This document shows, piece after piece, positions 28,947 through 37,356 of a stretch of 64,000 nucleotides of DNA. Every line of letters begins with the position of its first letter. The stretch's first letter is position 1. A program made the position numbers and the translations under genes. The stretch comes from an uncultured Sphingomonadales bacterium (GTDB taxonomy: Bacteria; Pseudomonadota; Alphaproteobacteria; Sphingomonadales; Sphingomonadaceae). The stretch spans positions 186,001 to 250,000 of the forward strand of contig CAIJLZ010000013.1 of NCBI GenBank assembly GCA_903821605.1. The letters are read 5' to 3'. Under the pieces are notes generated by a model. The model did no database searches. It saw nothing but the letters and a program-made list of their open reading frames with translations, and was not told the origin of the DNA.

Positions 28947-29180
28947 TTACTCGGCAGCAGCAGCATTGCCTTCGGCCGGAGCGGCAGCGTTGGCATCGAC
29001 AGCGTTGGCGTCGGCCGGAGCAGCAGCGTTGGCGTCGACAGCGTTGGCGTCAACAGCGTTGGCGTCTTCAGCGACGACTTCAGCGGCGTTCGCGTCAGCA
29101 ACGTTAGCTTCTTCAGCCTTGTTGCAGGCGGCGAGGGTCATGAGGCCAGCGGCGGCAACCGCAAAAGCAAACTTGTTCAT
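28947..29180 (-). CDS. Short repetitive Ala/Asp/Asn-rich lipoprotein
   Basis: A 77-residue precursor. The signal peptide with lipobox TLAAC has Cys19 as the expected lipidation site. The mature part is almost only Ala, Asp, Asn and Val, built on a DANAV/DANA repeat with two DANAAAPA units. The DNA shows the same short tandem repeats (around GTTGGCGTCGACAGC), so copy number may vary by slippage. GGGAG precedes the ATG, and a strong terminator follows, so it is probably a well-expressed single gene. Function unknown; the design suggests a surface or periplasmic spacer. Confidence 0.75.
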   Translation of the reverse strand: MNKFAFAVAAAGLMTLAACNKAEEANVADANAAEVVAEDANAVDANAVDANAAAPADANAVDANAAAPAEGNAAAAE

Positions 29181-29360
29181 TGGTCAGCTCCCAAGAATAT
29201 GGAGAACCGGCCCAGCGCCGTCTCCTAAAGTCCCCCATAATGATAGGGATTAAGGCTTGCAACGGGAAAATGATGCGGCGCGGCATTATTTCGTCGCAAT
29301 TTTAAGCTTTCCCCGATGTTTGGCGCGCAAACTGTCAAGCCGTGACGCATGGCCGCCAAG

Positions 29361-30596
29361 CTAGATTCGTGGCGCGAATAACTTCTCCGCCGCCCCCATA
29401 TAGTCGCGGGTGATCGGCAGGGCATGGCGATCCCGCACATATTGCAGCTGAAAATTGACAAGCCCGCCATAGCGGAACGCGCTTGCGGCACCGGCCAGAT
29501 AAAATGCCCACATGCGATAGAAGCGCTCGTCATAAAGCGCCGTGATCTCGGCCCGATGCGCCACTGTCCGCTCAAACCACTGATCTAGGGTCATGGCATA
29601 ATGCAGCCGCAATATCTCGACATCCGTCACGATCATGCGCGTTGGCTCAGAAGCCTTCACGATTTCCGACAGCGCCGGATTATAGCCGCCCGGAAAAATA
29701 TATTTCATCGTCCAGGGATCGGTGACACCGGGCTTGCCCATCCGGCCGATGGTGTGGAGCAGCATCACCCCGTCGGCGCTGAGCAGCGCGCGGCACTGGC
29801 GGAAGAAGGTGCCATAATGCTGCGGGCCGACATGTTCGAACATGCCCACCGAGACGATTCGGTCGAACTGTCCCGTCATGGCGCGATAGTCGATCAGTTC
29901 GAACTTCACCCGATCAGCGACCCCCGCCGCCGCCGCCCGCTGCCGCGCCACTTTCAATTGTTCTTCCGATAAGGTGATTCCCAGCACGTCGACATCGGCC
30001 ACGCGATTGAGGAACAGCGCCATGCCACCCCAGCCGCAACCGATATCCAGCACCCGCTGGCCCGGCGCGAGATGCAGCTTGGCCGCAATATGCGCAAGCT
30101 TCGACGACTGCGCCTCGTCGAGCGTTTCCTTGCCGGTCGCGAAATAGCCGCAGCTATATTGCCGGTCGGTGTCGAGAAACAGGCTGTAGAGCCGATCATC
30201 AAGGTCATAATGATGGGCGACGTTGCGGCGTGACCGCAATTGCCAGTTGAGACGATCCACCCGCCCCTGAACATAGCCCAAAGCCTGGCGCAGCACGCCT
30301 TTGGCCTTGAGGCCGTTATTGCCATCTTCCCACCGGCCATTACCACGGAAAATGGTGAGCAGATCGCGGATGTCGCCCTGCTCGACCACCATCCTGCCGT
30401 TCATATAGGCCTCGCCCGCGCCAAGCCTGGGATTGCGGGCCACAAAATTGGGGGCCGCCTTATCGGTGAAGCGCACCACCACATGGGGCATGGCAGGATC
30501 AGGCACACCAAAGACGCGCGTCTTACCCCGATGGTCGATGAGGGTAAGTTGTCCACGCTTGATGATGCGTTTAAGCAACTTCGACAGCAACCACAT
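29361..30596 (-). CDS. cfa: Cyclopropane-fatty-acyl-phospholipid synthase family protein
   Basis: A 411-residue SAM-dependent methyltransferase. An N-terminal lipid-binding part of about 100 residues is followed by the methyltransferase domain. The SAM motif is VLDIGCGWGGMAL, and EHVGPQHYGTFF and the C-terminal active-site Tyr/Glu region (FYLAGAASAFRYG) are present. The enzyme methylenates unsaturated acyl chains of membrane phospholipids. The exact product could also be another methylated lipid. The gene ends 20 bp before the CinA-N gene on the same strand begins its own 3' end, so they may be co-transcribed. Confidence 0.88.
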   Translation of the reverse strand: MWLLSKLLKRIIKRGQLTLIDHRGKTRVFGVPDPAMPHVVVRFTDKAAPNFVARNPRLGAGEAYMNGRMVVEQGDIRDLLTIFRGNGRWEDGNNGLKAKGVLRQALGYVQGRVDRLNWQLRSRRNVAHHYDLDDRLYSLFLDTDRQYSCGYFATGKETLDEAQSSKLAHIAAKLHLAPGQRVLDIGCGWGGMALFLNRVADVDVLGITLSEEQLKVARQRAAAAGVADRVKFELIDYRAMTGQFDRIVSVGMFEHVGPQHYGTFFRQCRALLSADGVMLLHTIGRMGKPGVTDPWTMKYIFPGGYNPALSEIVKASEPTRMIVTDVEILRLHYAMTLDQWFERTVAHRAEITALYDERFYRMWAFYLAGAASAFRYGGLVNFQLQYVRDRHALPITRDYMGAAEKLFAPRI

Positions 30597-30617
30597 CGGG
30601 CAAGGCTCCCCTTGATG

Positions 30618-31388
30618 TCAGCCGGTTGGCGAAATACCTCCCGGCTCGCTGGCATAGCCGAGTTCCGCCAGTCCTTCAGTCAGTTGAACTACGCACTTGC
30701 TTAACTGCTCATGATCGGTCGAACGGATCACGAAATTGGCCCCCACCTTGCCGGCGCGGAAAAAGGGGTAGCTACCAATCTGGCAGCCATCATGGGCCTG
30801 CTCGGTCCGCCGCAGCAGATCGGCCACCTCACTCTCGGCCACCCAACAGCCAAGCGATTCCGACATCATCGGACGGCCGCCTTCGATCTTGCCGCTCAAC
30901 CCGTCGAGCATCATCGCCGTGATCGATGGCACACCGGCCATGATGAAGATGTTGTCAAAGCGGATGCCGGGCGCACCCGATACCCGATTCTCGATCAACT
31001 CGGCCCCTTGTGGCACGCGCGCCATGCGCAACCGGGCCTCGGTCAGGCCGCCGCGCGTCTCATAATAATCGCGCAATATCTGTTCGGCTCGGGGATGGAC
31101 AATGACCGGAACGCCCAATGCCACCGCAATCGCATCGACCGTGATGTCATCATGGGTCGGCCCAATGCCGCCGGTCGTGAACAGATAATCATGCCGGACA
31201 CGCAGCGCGTTGACCGCCTCGACAATCGCACTCTCGACGTCCGGCACCACCCGCACCTCTGACAGGCGGATACCTTGAATGTTGAGCCAGATGGCAATCT
31301 GGCTGATGTTCTTGTCCTGCGTGCGGCCCGAGAGAATTTCATCGCCGATGATCACAAGGGCGGCCGTCCAGATACGATCTTCTATCAT
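30618..31388 (-). CDS. CinA N-terminal (molybdopterin-binding/ADPR-phosphatase-like) domain protein
   Basis: A 256-residue protein of the COG1058 group, the N-terminal half of CinA. The MoaB/MogA-like fold carries IIGDEILSGRTQDKN, TTGGIGPTHDDITVDAIA and GAPGIRFDNIFIMAGVP. It lacks the amidase half, which is a separate gene (pncC) about 5 kb away. In studied CinA proteins this domain hydrolyses ADP-ribose. The open frame extends 91 codons further, over map; those residues are not family-like, so the ATG at 31388 was chosen. It is divergent from map with 46 bp between starts. Confidence 0.85.
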   Translation of the reverse strand: MIEDRIWTAALVIIGDEILSGRTQDKNISQIAIWLNIQGIRLSEVRVVPDVESAIVEAVNALRVRHDYLFTTGGIGPTHDDITVDAIAVALGVPVIVHPRAEQILRDYYETRGGLTEARLRMARVPQGAELIENRVSGAPGIRFDNIFIMAGVPSITAMMLDGLSGKIEGGRPMMSESLGCWVAESEVADLLRRTEQAHDGCQIGSYPFFRAGKVGANFVIRSTDHEQLSKCVVQLTEGLAELGYASEPGGISPTG

Positions 31389-31434
31389 CAGAAAGACATA
31401 GCGATAATGCGAGGCCTTCGCTATAGGCACGACC

Positions 31435-32256
31435 ATGGCCCAATACGAATTTGTCACCGACGAAAGCAAGCCGAGCCGTTCCGGCGCGATCAAGCTGCAT
31501 GATGCCCCCGCATTTGATGCGATGCGCCATGTTGGACGGATTTCCGCCGATATTCTCGATGCACTCGTCCCCTTCATCGTTCCCGGTGTGACGACCGAGG
31601 AGATTGACGCCCTGGTGTTGCGCATGACGTTGGAGGCCGGGGCAACCCCCGCCACCCTCAATTATCGTGGCTATACCCATAGCTGCTGCACCTCGATCAA
31701 CCATGTGATCTGCCACGGTATCCCCGGCTCCAAGGCGTTGAAGGATGGCGACATTGTCAATGTTGATGTCACCTCCATCGTTGATGGTTGGCATGGCGAC
31801 ACCAACCGCACCTATCTCGTTGGCGATGTACCGATCAAGGCGCGCCGATTGGTCGAAGTGACCTATGAGGCATTGATGCTGGGGATCGAACAGGCCAAGC
31901 CGGGCAATCACATGGGCGATATCGGTTTTGCGATCCAGACCTACGCCGAAAAGCATCGCTATGGCGTCGTGCGCGATTTTTGCGGCCATGGCATTGGCCG
32001 ACTGTTCCATGACGCGCCGGAAGTGTTGCACTTCGGGCGTCCGGGCACAGGGCCGGAAATCAAACCGGGCATGTTTTTCACAATCGAACCGATGGTAAAT
32101 ATCGGCCGCCCGGATGTGAAGGTGCTGGACGATGGCTGGACGGCCGTCGCCCGCGACCGTTCACTGTCGGCCCAGTTCGAACATACGATCGGTATCACCG
32201 AGACTGGCTGCGAGATTTTCACCAAGAGCCCGAAGGGCCTCGACCGACCTTTTTAA
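31435..32256 (+). CDS. map: Methionine aminopeptidase, type I
   Basis: A 273-residue metalloprotease removing the initiator Met. Metal ligands are visible in NVDVTSIVDGWHGDTNRT (two Asp), GHGIGRLFHDAP (His), FTIEPMV (Glu) and SAQFEHT (Glu). The substrate-pocket Cys is in YTHSCCTSINHVICHG. The N-terminal extension is short, typical of type Ia. It is followed by a repeat-filled gap of about 290 bp. Confidence 0.95.
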   Translation: MAQYEFVTDESKPSRSGAIKLHDAPAFDAMRHVGRISADILDALVPFIVPGVTTEEIDALVLRMTLEAGATPATLNYRGYTHSCCTSINHVICHGIPGSKALKDGDIVNVDVTSIVDGWHGDTNRTYLVGDVPIKARRLVEVTYEALMLGIEQAKPGNHMGDIGFAIQTYAEKHRYGVVRDFCGHGIGRLFHDAPEVLHFGRPGTGPEIKPGMFFTIEPMVNIGRPDVKVLDDGWTAVARDRSLSAQFEHTIGITETGCEIFTKSPKGLDRPF

Positions 32257-32337
32257 TGTGGGGGCGGGCTGAGGCGAGGCGTTGAACTGCGTTTGGGACA
32301 TTTGTCCGCTTCCTCTGCGCCTCTCTCCCCAATTCGC

Positions 32338-32522
32338 CAGGCTGAACTTGTTTCAGCATCCGGCTGTGGGTGCGTGTGGGCGGATGGACCCTGAAACAAG
32401 TTCAGGGTGACGAAGGGTGGCGGGGAATAGGGTGACGACGCGTGGGGAGACGCGGGTCGCATACCCACCTTACAATGCCCCCGCCCTCAAAAAAACTTGT
32501 CATGCTGAACGGGTTTCAGGGG
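32338..32522. repeat. REP-like repeat locus 1 (one composite copy and one half unit)
   Basis: CTGAACTTGTTTCAG (from 32342) and its exact reverse complement CTGAAACAAGTTCAG (from 32391) face each other across about 35 bp, followed by GGGTGACGA. A further half unit, CATGCTGAAC plus GGGTTTCAGG, begins at 32501. The two facing halves can fold into one long hairpin. The rest of the gap between map and the EF-hand gene holds nothing recognisable. Confidence 0.85.
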
Positions 32523-32550
32523 CCACCGCTCCCCCACTTTTCCTTGCCGA

Positions 32551-33021
32551 TCACGCCCCATCATCGGCAAGCGCCCCACGCCCGGGTTGGCAATTGTCGG
32601 CGCGCGTCGGCGCATCGTTTCGTTTCACCGCCGTCGTGGCGAACTCCTTTGGGGCCAAATTCCCCGACCTATCCGCATCGGCCAGCGTGAATTTCGTCAC
32701 CGCCTTGGCCGCATATTCGTCGAGGCTGAGGCGACCGTCATGGTTGAGATCGAGCTTCGCAAACGCCTTTTCCCGCCCGAGCAGATATTCGCCCCGGCTG
32801 ACCTGCCCGTTGCGGTCGCGGTCATAGCGTTTGAAGCGGCGCTGTTCCCGGCTTTGGGGACTGGCCTCGGGCGAACGGGCCGGTGCTGCCCCAGCAAGTG
32901 AAAAGTCCGGCGATTGATGGCCCGTATCGGGGACAACCGGCCCTGCCCGCCCTTGGTTCCAGAGTGAGGCCGCCCCGATGAGACACAGGGCGCCAAAGGC
33001 CCCGGCAAGATAACGCCACAT
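32551..33021 (-). CDS. EF-hand calcium-binding protein, exported or membrane-anchored
   Basis: A 156-residue protein. An N-terminal hydrophobic helix (about residues 4-20) serves as signal or anchor, followed by a Pro/Ser-rich linker and three EF-hand-like loops: DRDRNGQVSRGEY, DLNHDGRLSLDEY and DADRSGNLAPKEF. All have the 1-3-5-12 acidic pattern, though the third has weaker ligands. It probably binds calcium outside the cytoplasm. GGGAG lies 7 bases before the ATG. No partner is evident; the repeat-rich gap lies directly behind it. Confidence 0.8.
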   Translation of the reverse strand: MWRYLAGAFGALCLIGAASLWNQGRAGPVVPDTGHQSPDFSLAGAAPARSPEASPQSREQRRFKRYDRDRNGQVSRGEYLLGREKAFAKLDLNHDGRLSLDEYAAKAVTKFTLADADRSGNLAPKEFATTAVKRNDAPTRADNCQPGRGALADDGA

Positions 33022-33096
33022 TACGCAACTCCCTGAGTCGAAGGGACAACAGTCCCCGCCACCGAAAGTTAAGCGACAGCGTCACGCAGCGCAATA

Positions 33097-33765
33097 TCAC
33101 CGCCCCGAAAGTCGGTGCCACGCCATTCGGGCAATACGCGCCAATGCAGGACGGTGGGTGCCACTCACATCCCAGCGCGCCAGCCAGGCCAGCGCCCCCG
33201 CCGCGCGGGCCGCACGCGCAGTCCCAACCGGCCCGGTCAGTGGCATCATCCGGGCCGCGAGCGCCAGCGTGCGTGTCCGCAATCCGCCTGCTGGCAAGAG
33301 CGCCGCAACGTCCGCCAGCGCCCAGGTCGGGCCATGGTCGATCAGCACAGGCTGCGCCGCTTGGTCATCGCCGGTCATCAACCGGAACATCGCCCGCCCG
33401 CGAAAATCGGCATAAGCGGCAAGTTCGGCATCGTCCGGCTCGCCATCCTGCACCAGTTGCTGCCAGCCGATGGCGAGTTCCGATAAATCGTCTTGCGCGG
33501 CGGTCGTCTGCGCCATGGCGGCGGCGAGTGCCTGCAACAACGGTTCGGCAGGAGGGTGCAGCGGGTCAAGCTGGGCCATTTGATCCGCCCACCATTGCAG
33601 CCTGATCCGGCCCAGCATCGCGTCCTTCGCCGTCATCGCCAATTCGCGCAGCCGCAGGTCGAGACGCCAAATCGCGATGACCATTTCCCGACGCGACGCC
33701 GGGAGATAGGTCAACGCCAGCGCGCGTTCAGGCCCAAATTGCTGGCTACTCTCGGCAAATTCCAT
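33097..33765 (-). CDS. Squalene/phytoene synthase-like protein
   Basis: A 222-residue all-helical protein of the squalene/phytoene synthase superfamily: FGPERALALTYLPASRRE, RELAMTAKDAMLGRIRLQWW(AD) and a helical C-terminal half. The Asp-rich DxxxD motifs needed for farnesyl-PP condensation are not clear in the first half, so it may be nearer to NDUFAF6-like assembly proteins than to true synthases. An ATG two codons upstream is too near the ribosome-binding site GGGAG. No other carotenoid or hopanoid gene is adjacent. Function uncertain. Confidence 0.65.
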   Translation of the reverse strand: MEFAESSQQFGPERALALTYLPASRREMVIAIWRLDLRLRELAMTAKDAMLGRIRLQWWADQMAQLDPLHPPAEPLLQALAAAMAQTTAAQDDLSELAIGWQQLVQDGEPDDAELAAYADFRGRAMFRLMTGDDQAAQPVLIDHGPTWALADVAALLPAGGLRTRTLALAARMMPLTGPVGTARAARAAGALAWLARWDVSGTHRPALARIARMAWHRLSGR

Positions 33766-33904
33766 CCACATGCTCCCATTGCCACAAACGCACGCCCCGC
33801 CGCACCGGCATGAATCTTTGCCCCGGTTGGTTACGCGGGCTTAACCCTTAAGCCGTATAGCGGCCAGTGTTCTTGTAGTTGTTGCGTAGCGGGAGCAGCG
33901 TCGC

Positions 33905-36079
33905 GTGTCGTCTGATCAATGTTCTTTCCATCGTGTGCGAGCGCGCATCGGCGATGGCTTGTCCAGTGCGTGGAGCCGCCTGTCCCAATTGTTGGGGGAC
34001 AAGCGTGGCGGCACCCTTCCCTTTATCGCGCTGGCGATTTTACCCATGTTGGCGGTGGCGGGAAGCGCAATTGATATCGCCCGCGCCTATGTGGTCCAGT
34101 CGCGCATGCAACTCGCTTGCGATTCTGCGGTGCTAGAAGGGCGCCGGATCATGCGGGATGACAGCTTCACCCAAGCCAATATTGAGGATGCAAACGGCTA
34201 TTTCTACTTTAATTTCCCGGCAGGCACGCTCGGCTCTACAACTGCAATCCCGCAATATAGCGTGCGCAAAGATAGTGCGGACGACGGGACGATCCTGCGC
34301 GCAGATGCCTCCACCAGCATGCCAAATCTTTTTATGCAGATATTCGGCAATGCGTCGACACCGGTTGGTGTACACTGCGAGGCGCGATGGGATAATCGCA
34401 ACCTCGACATCATGTTCTCGTTCTCGGCGGCTCACAACATGGATTCGCCGGTCGACAACAGCTATTATCTGACCGCTGGCAAGACATCGAAGACACAGGC
34501 GCTGCGCACCGCCATCAAGTCTTTTTACGACACGATTGGCACGGGGAATAGCCATAGGCGCATCCGTTATGGCTTCGCGCCTTTCAGTTCCGACATCAAT
34601 GTCGGCTACATTCTGCCATCCAGCTACATCTCCGACCAGTTGACGGTGCCTTCACGCGATGTGCTCTACCTCGATTATTACACATCACCCTCACATCTCG
34701 GCGGTGCAAAACGCGGGGTAAGTGGCACCACCACCTACACCAATGAACCCGCAATATATCGCTCGATGCCGAGCGCATTGAGTATCGATATTGGCGGCCG
34801 CACCTACATCATGAGGCTGGACAGCACGACCTTTCCACCCGGCAATAGCAGCGCCGACTGCGCCGGCGTTGATCTCCGATTTACCGGACTGAAAATGGTC
34901 GGCGATGTCCAGATAACCGAGACACCTGAGAAGGCCGGCGCCGGCACTTATTATTCCTATACGTTCAGCCAAGCCTATAGTGGGGGCACGATTTTTCGCT
35001 ACGCTTGGGACGGCAGTGGCTGCCAAATGCAATATGGGGAGGTCAGCGGGGCCGGCATCCGCACCGTCCGCGTCAAGACCGATTACCAGATCAGCAACTG
35101 GAGCTTTGGCCATAGCTTCAACCGGTGGTTCTATCATGATTTGGTGCATGATGTGTCCCGCTTCAAACTCGGACAAATCGTGCCGACACCAACCTATGAA
35201 AGCGGCCACGCCAGCGACGAATTCAGCATGCCTGAGTTGCCTGCCACATCATCGTGGGACGGCTGTATTGGCGAACGTCAAACCGTGAATAGCATCACGG
35301 GCAGTTCTGCGATCATGATCCCAGAAGGGGCTTATGATCTTGACGTCGATCTCACCCCTTCTAACGACGCGACCCGCTGGAAAGCGCGATGGCAGCATGT
35401 TTCCTATATGCGCTACACATCCAACAAGAGCTTCGTCCAAAATGAACTGATGACGCGCGACGCGACCTTCATCGGCATCAATGCCTATGGAAAATGGAAG
35501 GCGATTAGCGTCGATACCTGCCCGCCCCCTGCCCGGCGGCTTTACAGCTATGACTCACGATCCTCCAGCCCGACCGAAGCGTCTGGCGGATTAAGCTCGT
35601 TCGACAAATATGTTGACAGTCTCTGGACCGCAGATGGCCTCTATGGTGATCTTGGGATGTTATGGGCGGGCCGACTGATATCGCCGACCGGGATCTTCGC
35701 GGCCGATAATAATTCCGCCCCCAATGATCTGCCCATCCATCGCCATATCATCTTCCTGTCAAACGATCGGACCTCCGATATTGAATATGAGAACCATAGC
35801 TATGGCTACACCTATCTCAGCGAGCTCATTGCGCCTTGGAACACCCATACAGATGGCTTGATCGCGCTGCATGATCGACGACTGCAAATTGTGTGTAACC
35901 AGTTGAAGGGCAAGGGTGTGATAATCTGGGTGGTTGCGTTCGCTGTAGAACCAACAACGGCCATGAAATATTGCGCCACCGATGCCAATCATCTGTCCAC
36001 CGTCGATACTGCCGATAGCCTGAACAACCGGTTCAAGGCCATCGCAGCCTCGATCGGCGGCTTAAGACTGTCGAAATAA
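33905..36079 (+). CDS. TadG-like pilus-assembly protein with degenerate vWA domain
   Basis: A 724-residue protein. After ~35 residues a TadE/G-type membrane helix follows (GGTLPFIALAILPMLAVAGS, then AIDIARAYVVQSRMQLACDS). From about residue 165 there is a von Willebrand A-like region (RWDNRNLDIMFSFSAAHNMD, TQALRTAIKSFYDTIG). In related TadG proteins the LDIM is followed by a DxTGSM metal site; here it is FSFSAAHNM, so the Asp and both Ser/Thr ligands are lost. The later LMTDG-like strand is also changed (IIFLSNDRTSD). It starts with GTG after GGGAGC. It heads a three-gene unit with two TadE-like genes. It is probably extracytoplasmic and linked to Flp/tight-adherence pili. Confidence 0.78.
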   Translation: MSSDQCSFHRVRARIGDGLSSAWSRLSQLLGDKRGGTLPFIALAILPMLAVAGSAIDIARAYVVQSRMQLACDSAVLEGRRIMRDDSFTQANIEDANGYFYFNFPAGTLGSTTAIPQYSVRKDSADDGTILRADASTSMPNLFMQIFGNASTPVGVHCEARWDNRNLDIMFSFSAAHNMDSPVDNSYYLTAGKTSKTQALRTAIKSFYDTIGTGNSHRRIRYGFAPFSSDINVGYILPSSYISDQLTVPSRDVLYLDYYTSPSHLGGAKRGVSGTTTYTNEPAIYRSMPSALSIDIGGRTYIMRLDSTTFPPGNSSADCAGVDLRFTGLKMVGDVQITETPEKAGAGTYYSYTFSQAYSGGTIFRYAWDGSGCQMQYGEVSGAGIRTVRVKTDYQISNWSFGHSFNRWFYHDLVHDVSRFKLGQIVPTPTYESGHASDEFSMPELPATSSWDGCIGERQTVNSITGSSAIMIPEGAYDLDVDLTPSNDATRWKARWQHVSYMRYTSNKSFVQNELMTRDATFIGINAYGKWKAISVDTCPPPARRLYSYDSRSSSPTEASGGLSSFDKYVDSLWTADGLYGDLGMLWAGRLISPTGIFAADNNSAPNDLPIHRHIIFLSNDRTSDIEYENHSYGYTYLSELIAPWNTHTDGLIALHDRRLQIVCNQLKGKGVIIWVVAFAVEPTTAMKYCATDANHLSTVDTADSLNNRFKAIAASIGGLRLSK

Positions 36080-36083
36080 CAAG

Positions 36084-36698
36084 ATGAGCGCGCACCTCTC
36101 CCTCCGGTCGATCGCTCACGCTGGTCGCGCCATGTGTCGCGATCAGCGGGCCGCCACCGCCATCGAATTTGCGATTATCGCCCCGGTGATGCTGCTACTG
36201 ATGATCGCATCGATGGATCTCGGCTATCACATTTTCATGAATGCGGTCGTGCGCGGTGTCCTCAACCAAGCATCCCGCATGGTCGCAACCAACCAGCTCG
36301 ATCAGGACTCGCTGGCCTTTTACATCAACGCGGAACTGGCCCCGATCAGGATCGGCGATGCCAAGGTCACGACGATCACGTCGAGCTATTACAGCTTCTC
36401 GCGGGTCGATACCGCTGAATTGATCACATCCGATACCGAACCATTGGGCACCTACAATCTTGGCGACTGTTTCGAAGATGCGAACAGCAACGGGCGATAT
36501 GACTTCACCAGCGGCAAAGGCGGTGTTGGCGGCTCGGAAGATGTGGTGCGCTATGTTGTGACACTCGATATTCCCCGCCTTTTCCCAATGGATAGCATGT
36601 TGGGATGGGGTAGTCGGCAGACCACGACGATCGCATCGCACCTCCGCAATGAGCCTTGGGGTTCACAATATGAACCGGCAACCATATGTTCCAGCTAA
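36084..36698 (+). CDS. TadE-like pseudopilin-type protein (first)
   Basis: A 204-residue protein. The TadE motif DQRAATAIEFAIIAPVMLLL is at about residues 20-39 and runs into a single membrane helix, with the typical Glu in position 5 of the mature helix. The C-terminal ~150 residues are extracytoplasmic, with conserved Cys in GDCFEDANSNGRYD. TadE proteins are minor pseudopilins processed by the TadV/prepilin peptidase. It begins 4 bp after the tadG-like gene and overlaps the next gene by 13 bp. No tadV, flp or ATPase gene is present in the window. Confidence 0.82.
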   Translation: MSAHLSLRSIAHAGRAMCRDQRAATAIEFAIIAPVMLLLMIASMDLGYHIFMNAVVRGVLNQASRMVATNQLDQDSLAFYINAELAPIRIGDAKVTTITSSYYSFSRVDTAELITSDTEPLGTYNLGDCFEDANSNGRYDFTSGKGGVGGSEDVVRYVVTLDIPRLFPMDSMLGWGSRQTTTIASHLRNEPWGSQYEPATICSS

Positions 36699-37333
36699 GC
36701 CCGATCACCCGCCTAATCGGGATATGCGCCGACCGCTCGGCCATCGCAGCGCTGGAATTTGCCATTGCCGCGCCGGTCTTGATGTTTCTCGGTCTTGGCG
36801 GCATCGAGGCGGCGAATGAGTCGATCACAAATATGCGTCTTTCGATGATCGCCATGCAGGTCGCGCAAAATCTGGCGCGCGTGCCGGCATCAATTGATGA
36901 GACCGATGTGGTTGATGCGCTCAAGGCGGCCGAATTGAGCGGGCAAACAATGTCCTTCCAAACGCGCGGCCGATTGATCGCGTCGAGCGTTGAGGAAAAT
37001 GAGACATCCACCGGGCAATATATCCGTTGGCAACGCTGCATCGGCTCGAAGATCGCCGACTCTGCTTATGGCAATGAGGGGGATGGAAAAACCGACGCCC
37101 GTTTTGTCGATGGCGTCGGGGCCACGGGACGGAAAATATCGGCCCCGGCTGGATCCGCCGTCATCATGGTGGAGGTGTTGTATGATTATCACCCGATCAT
37201 CCCATGGGATCTATGGAATGTGGCGACCCTATCCTATGAAGCCGCGTTCAATGTGCGCGAACGTATTGCTCAAGATATTTCCAACAATTCGGACTTGGCC
37301 GATCATGAGCGCAACCTGTGTACCGCAAGCTGA
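36686..37333 (+). CDS. TadE/TadF-like pseudopilin-type protein (second)
   Basis: A 215-residue protein with the same architecture: CADRSAIAALEFAIAAPVLM at about residues 12-31, one membrane helix, then a helix-rich exported part (LSMIAMQVAQNLARVPASID) and a beta-rich tail with several cysteines. The first 13 bp overlap the preceding gene. With the tadG-like gene it forms a typical TadG-TadE-TadF trio. It converges on cca with 23 bp between the stops, where a small GC-rich hairpin without a T tail is seen. Confidence 0.78.
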   Translation: MFQLSPITRLIGICADRSAIAALEFAIAAPVLMFLGLGGIEAANESITNMRLSMIAMQVAQNLARVPASIDETDVVDALKAAELSGQTMSFQTRGRLIASSVEENETSTGQYIRWQRCIGSKIADSAYGNEGDGKTDARFVDGVGATGRKISAPAGSAVIMVEVLYDYHPIIPWDLWNVATLSYEAAFNVRERIAQDISNNSDLADHERNLCTAS

Positions 37334-37356
37334 TCAGCACGGCGTGCGGGCGAGCG

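Noticed and set aside
28960-29100. CRISPR-like array from the short repeats
   Set aside because: The repeats lie in a reading frame and encode DANAV units; there are no unique spacers of equal length, and no cas genes.
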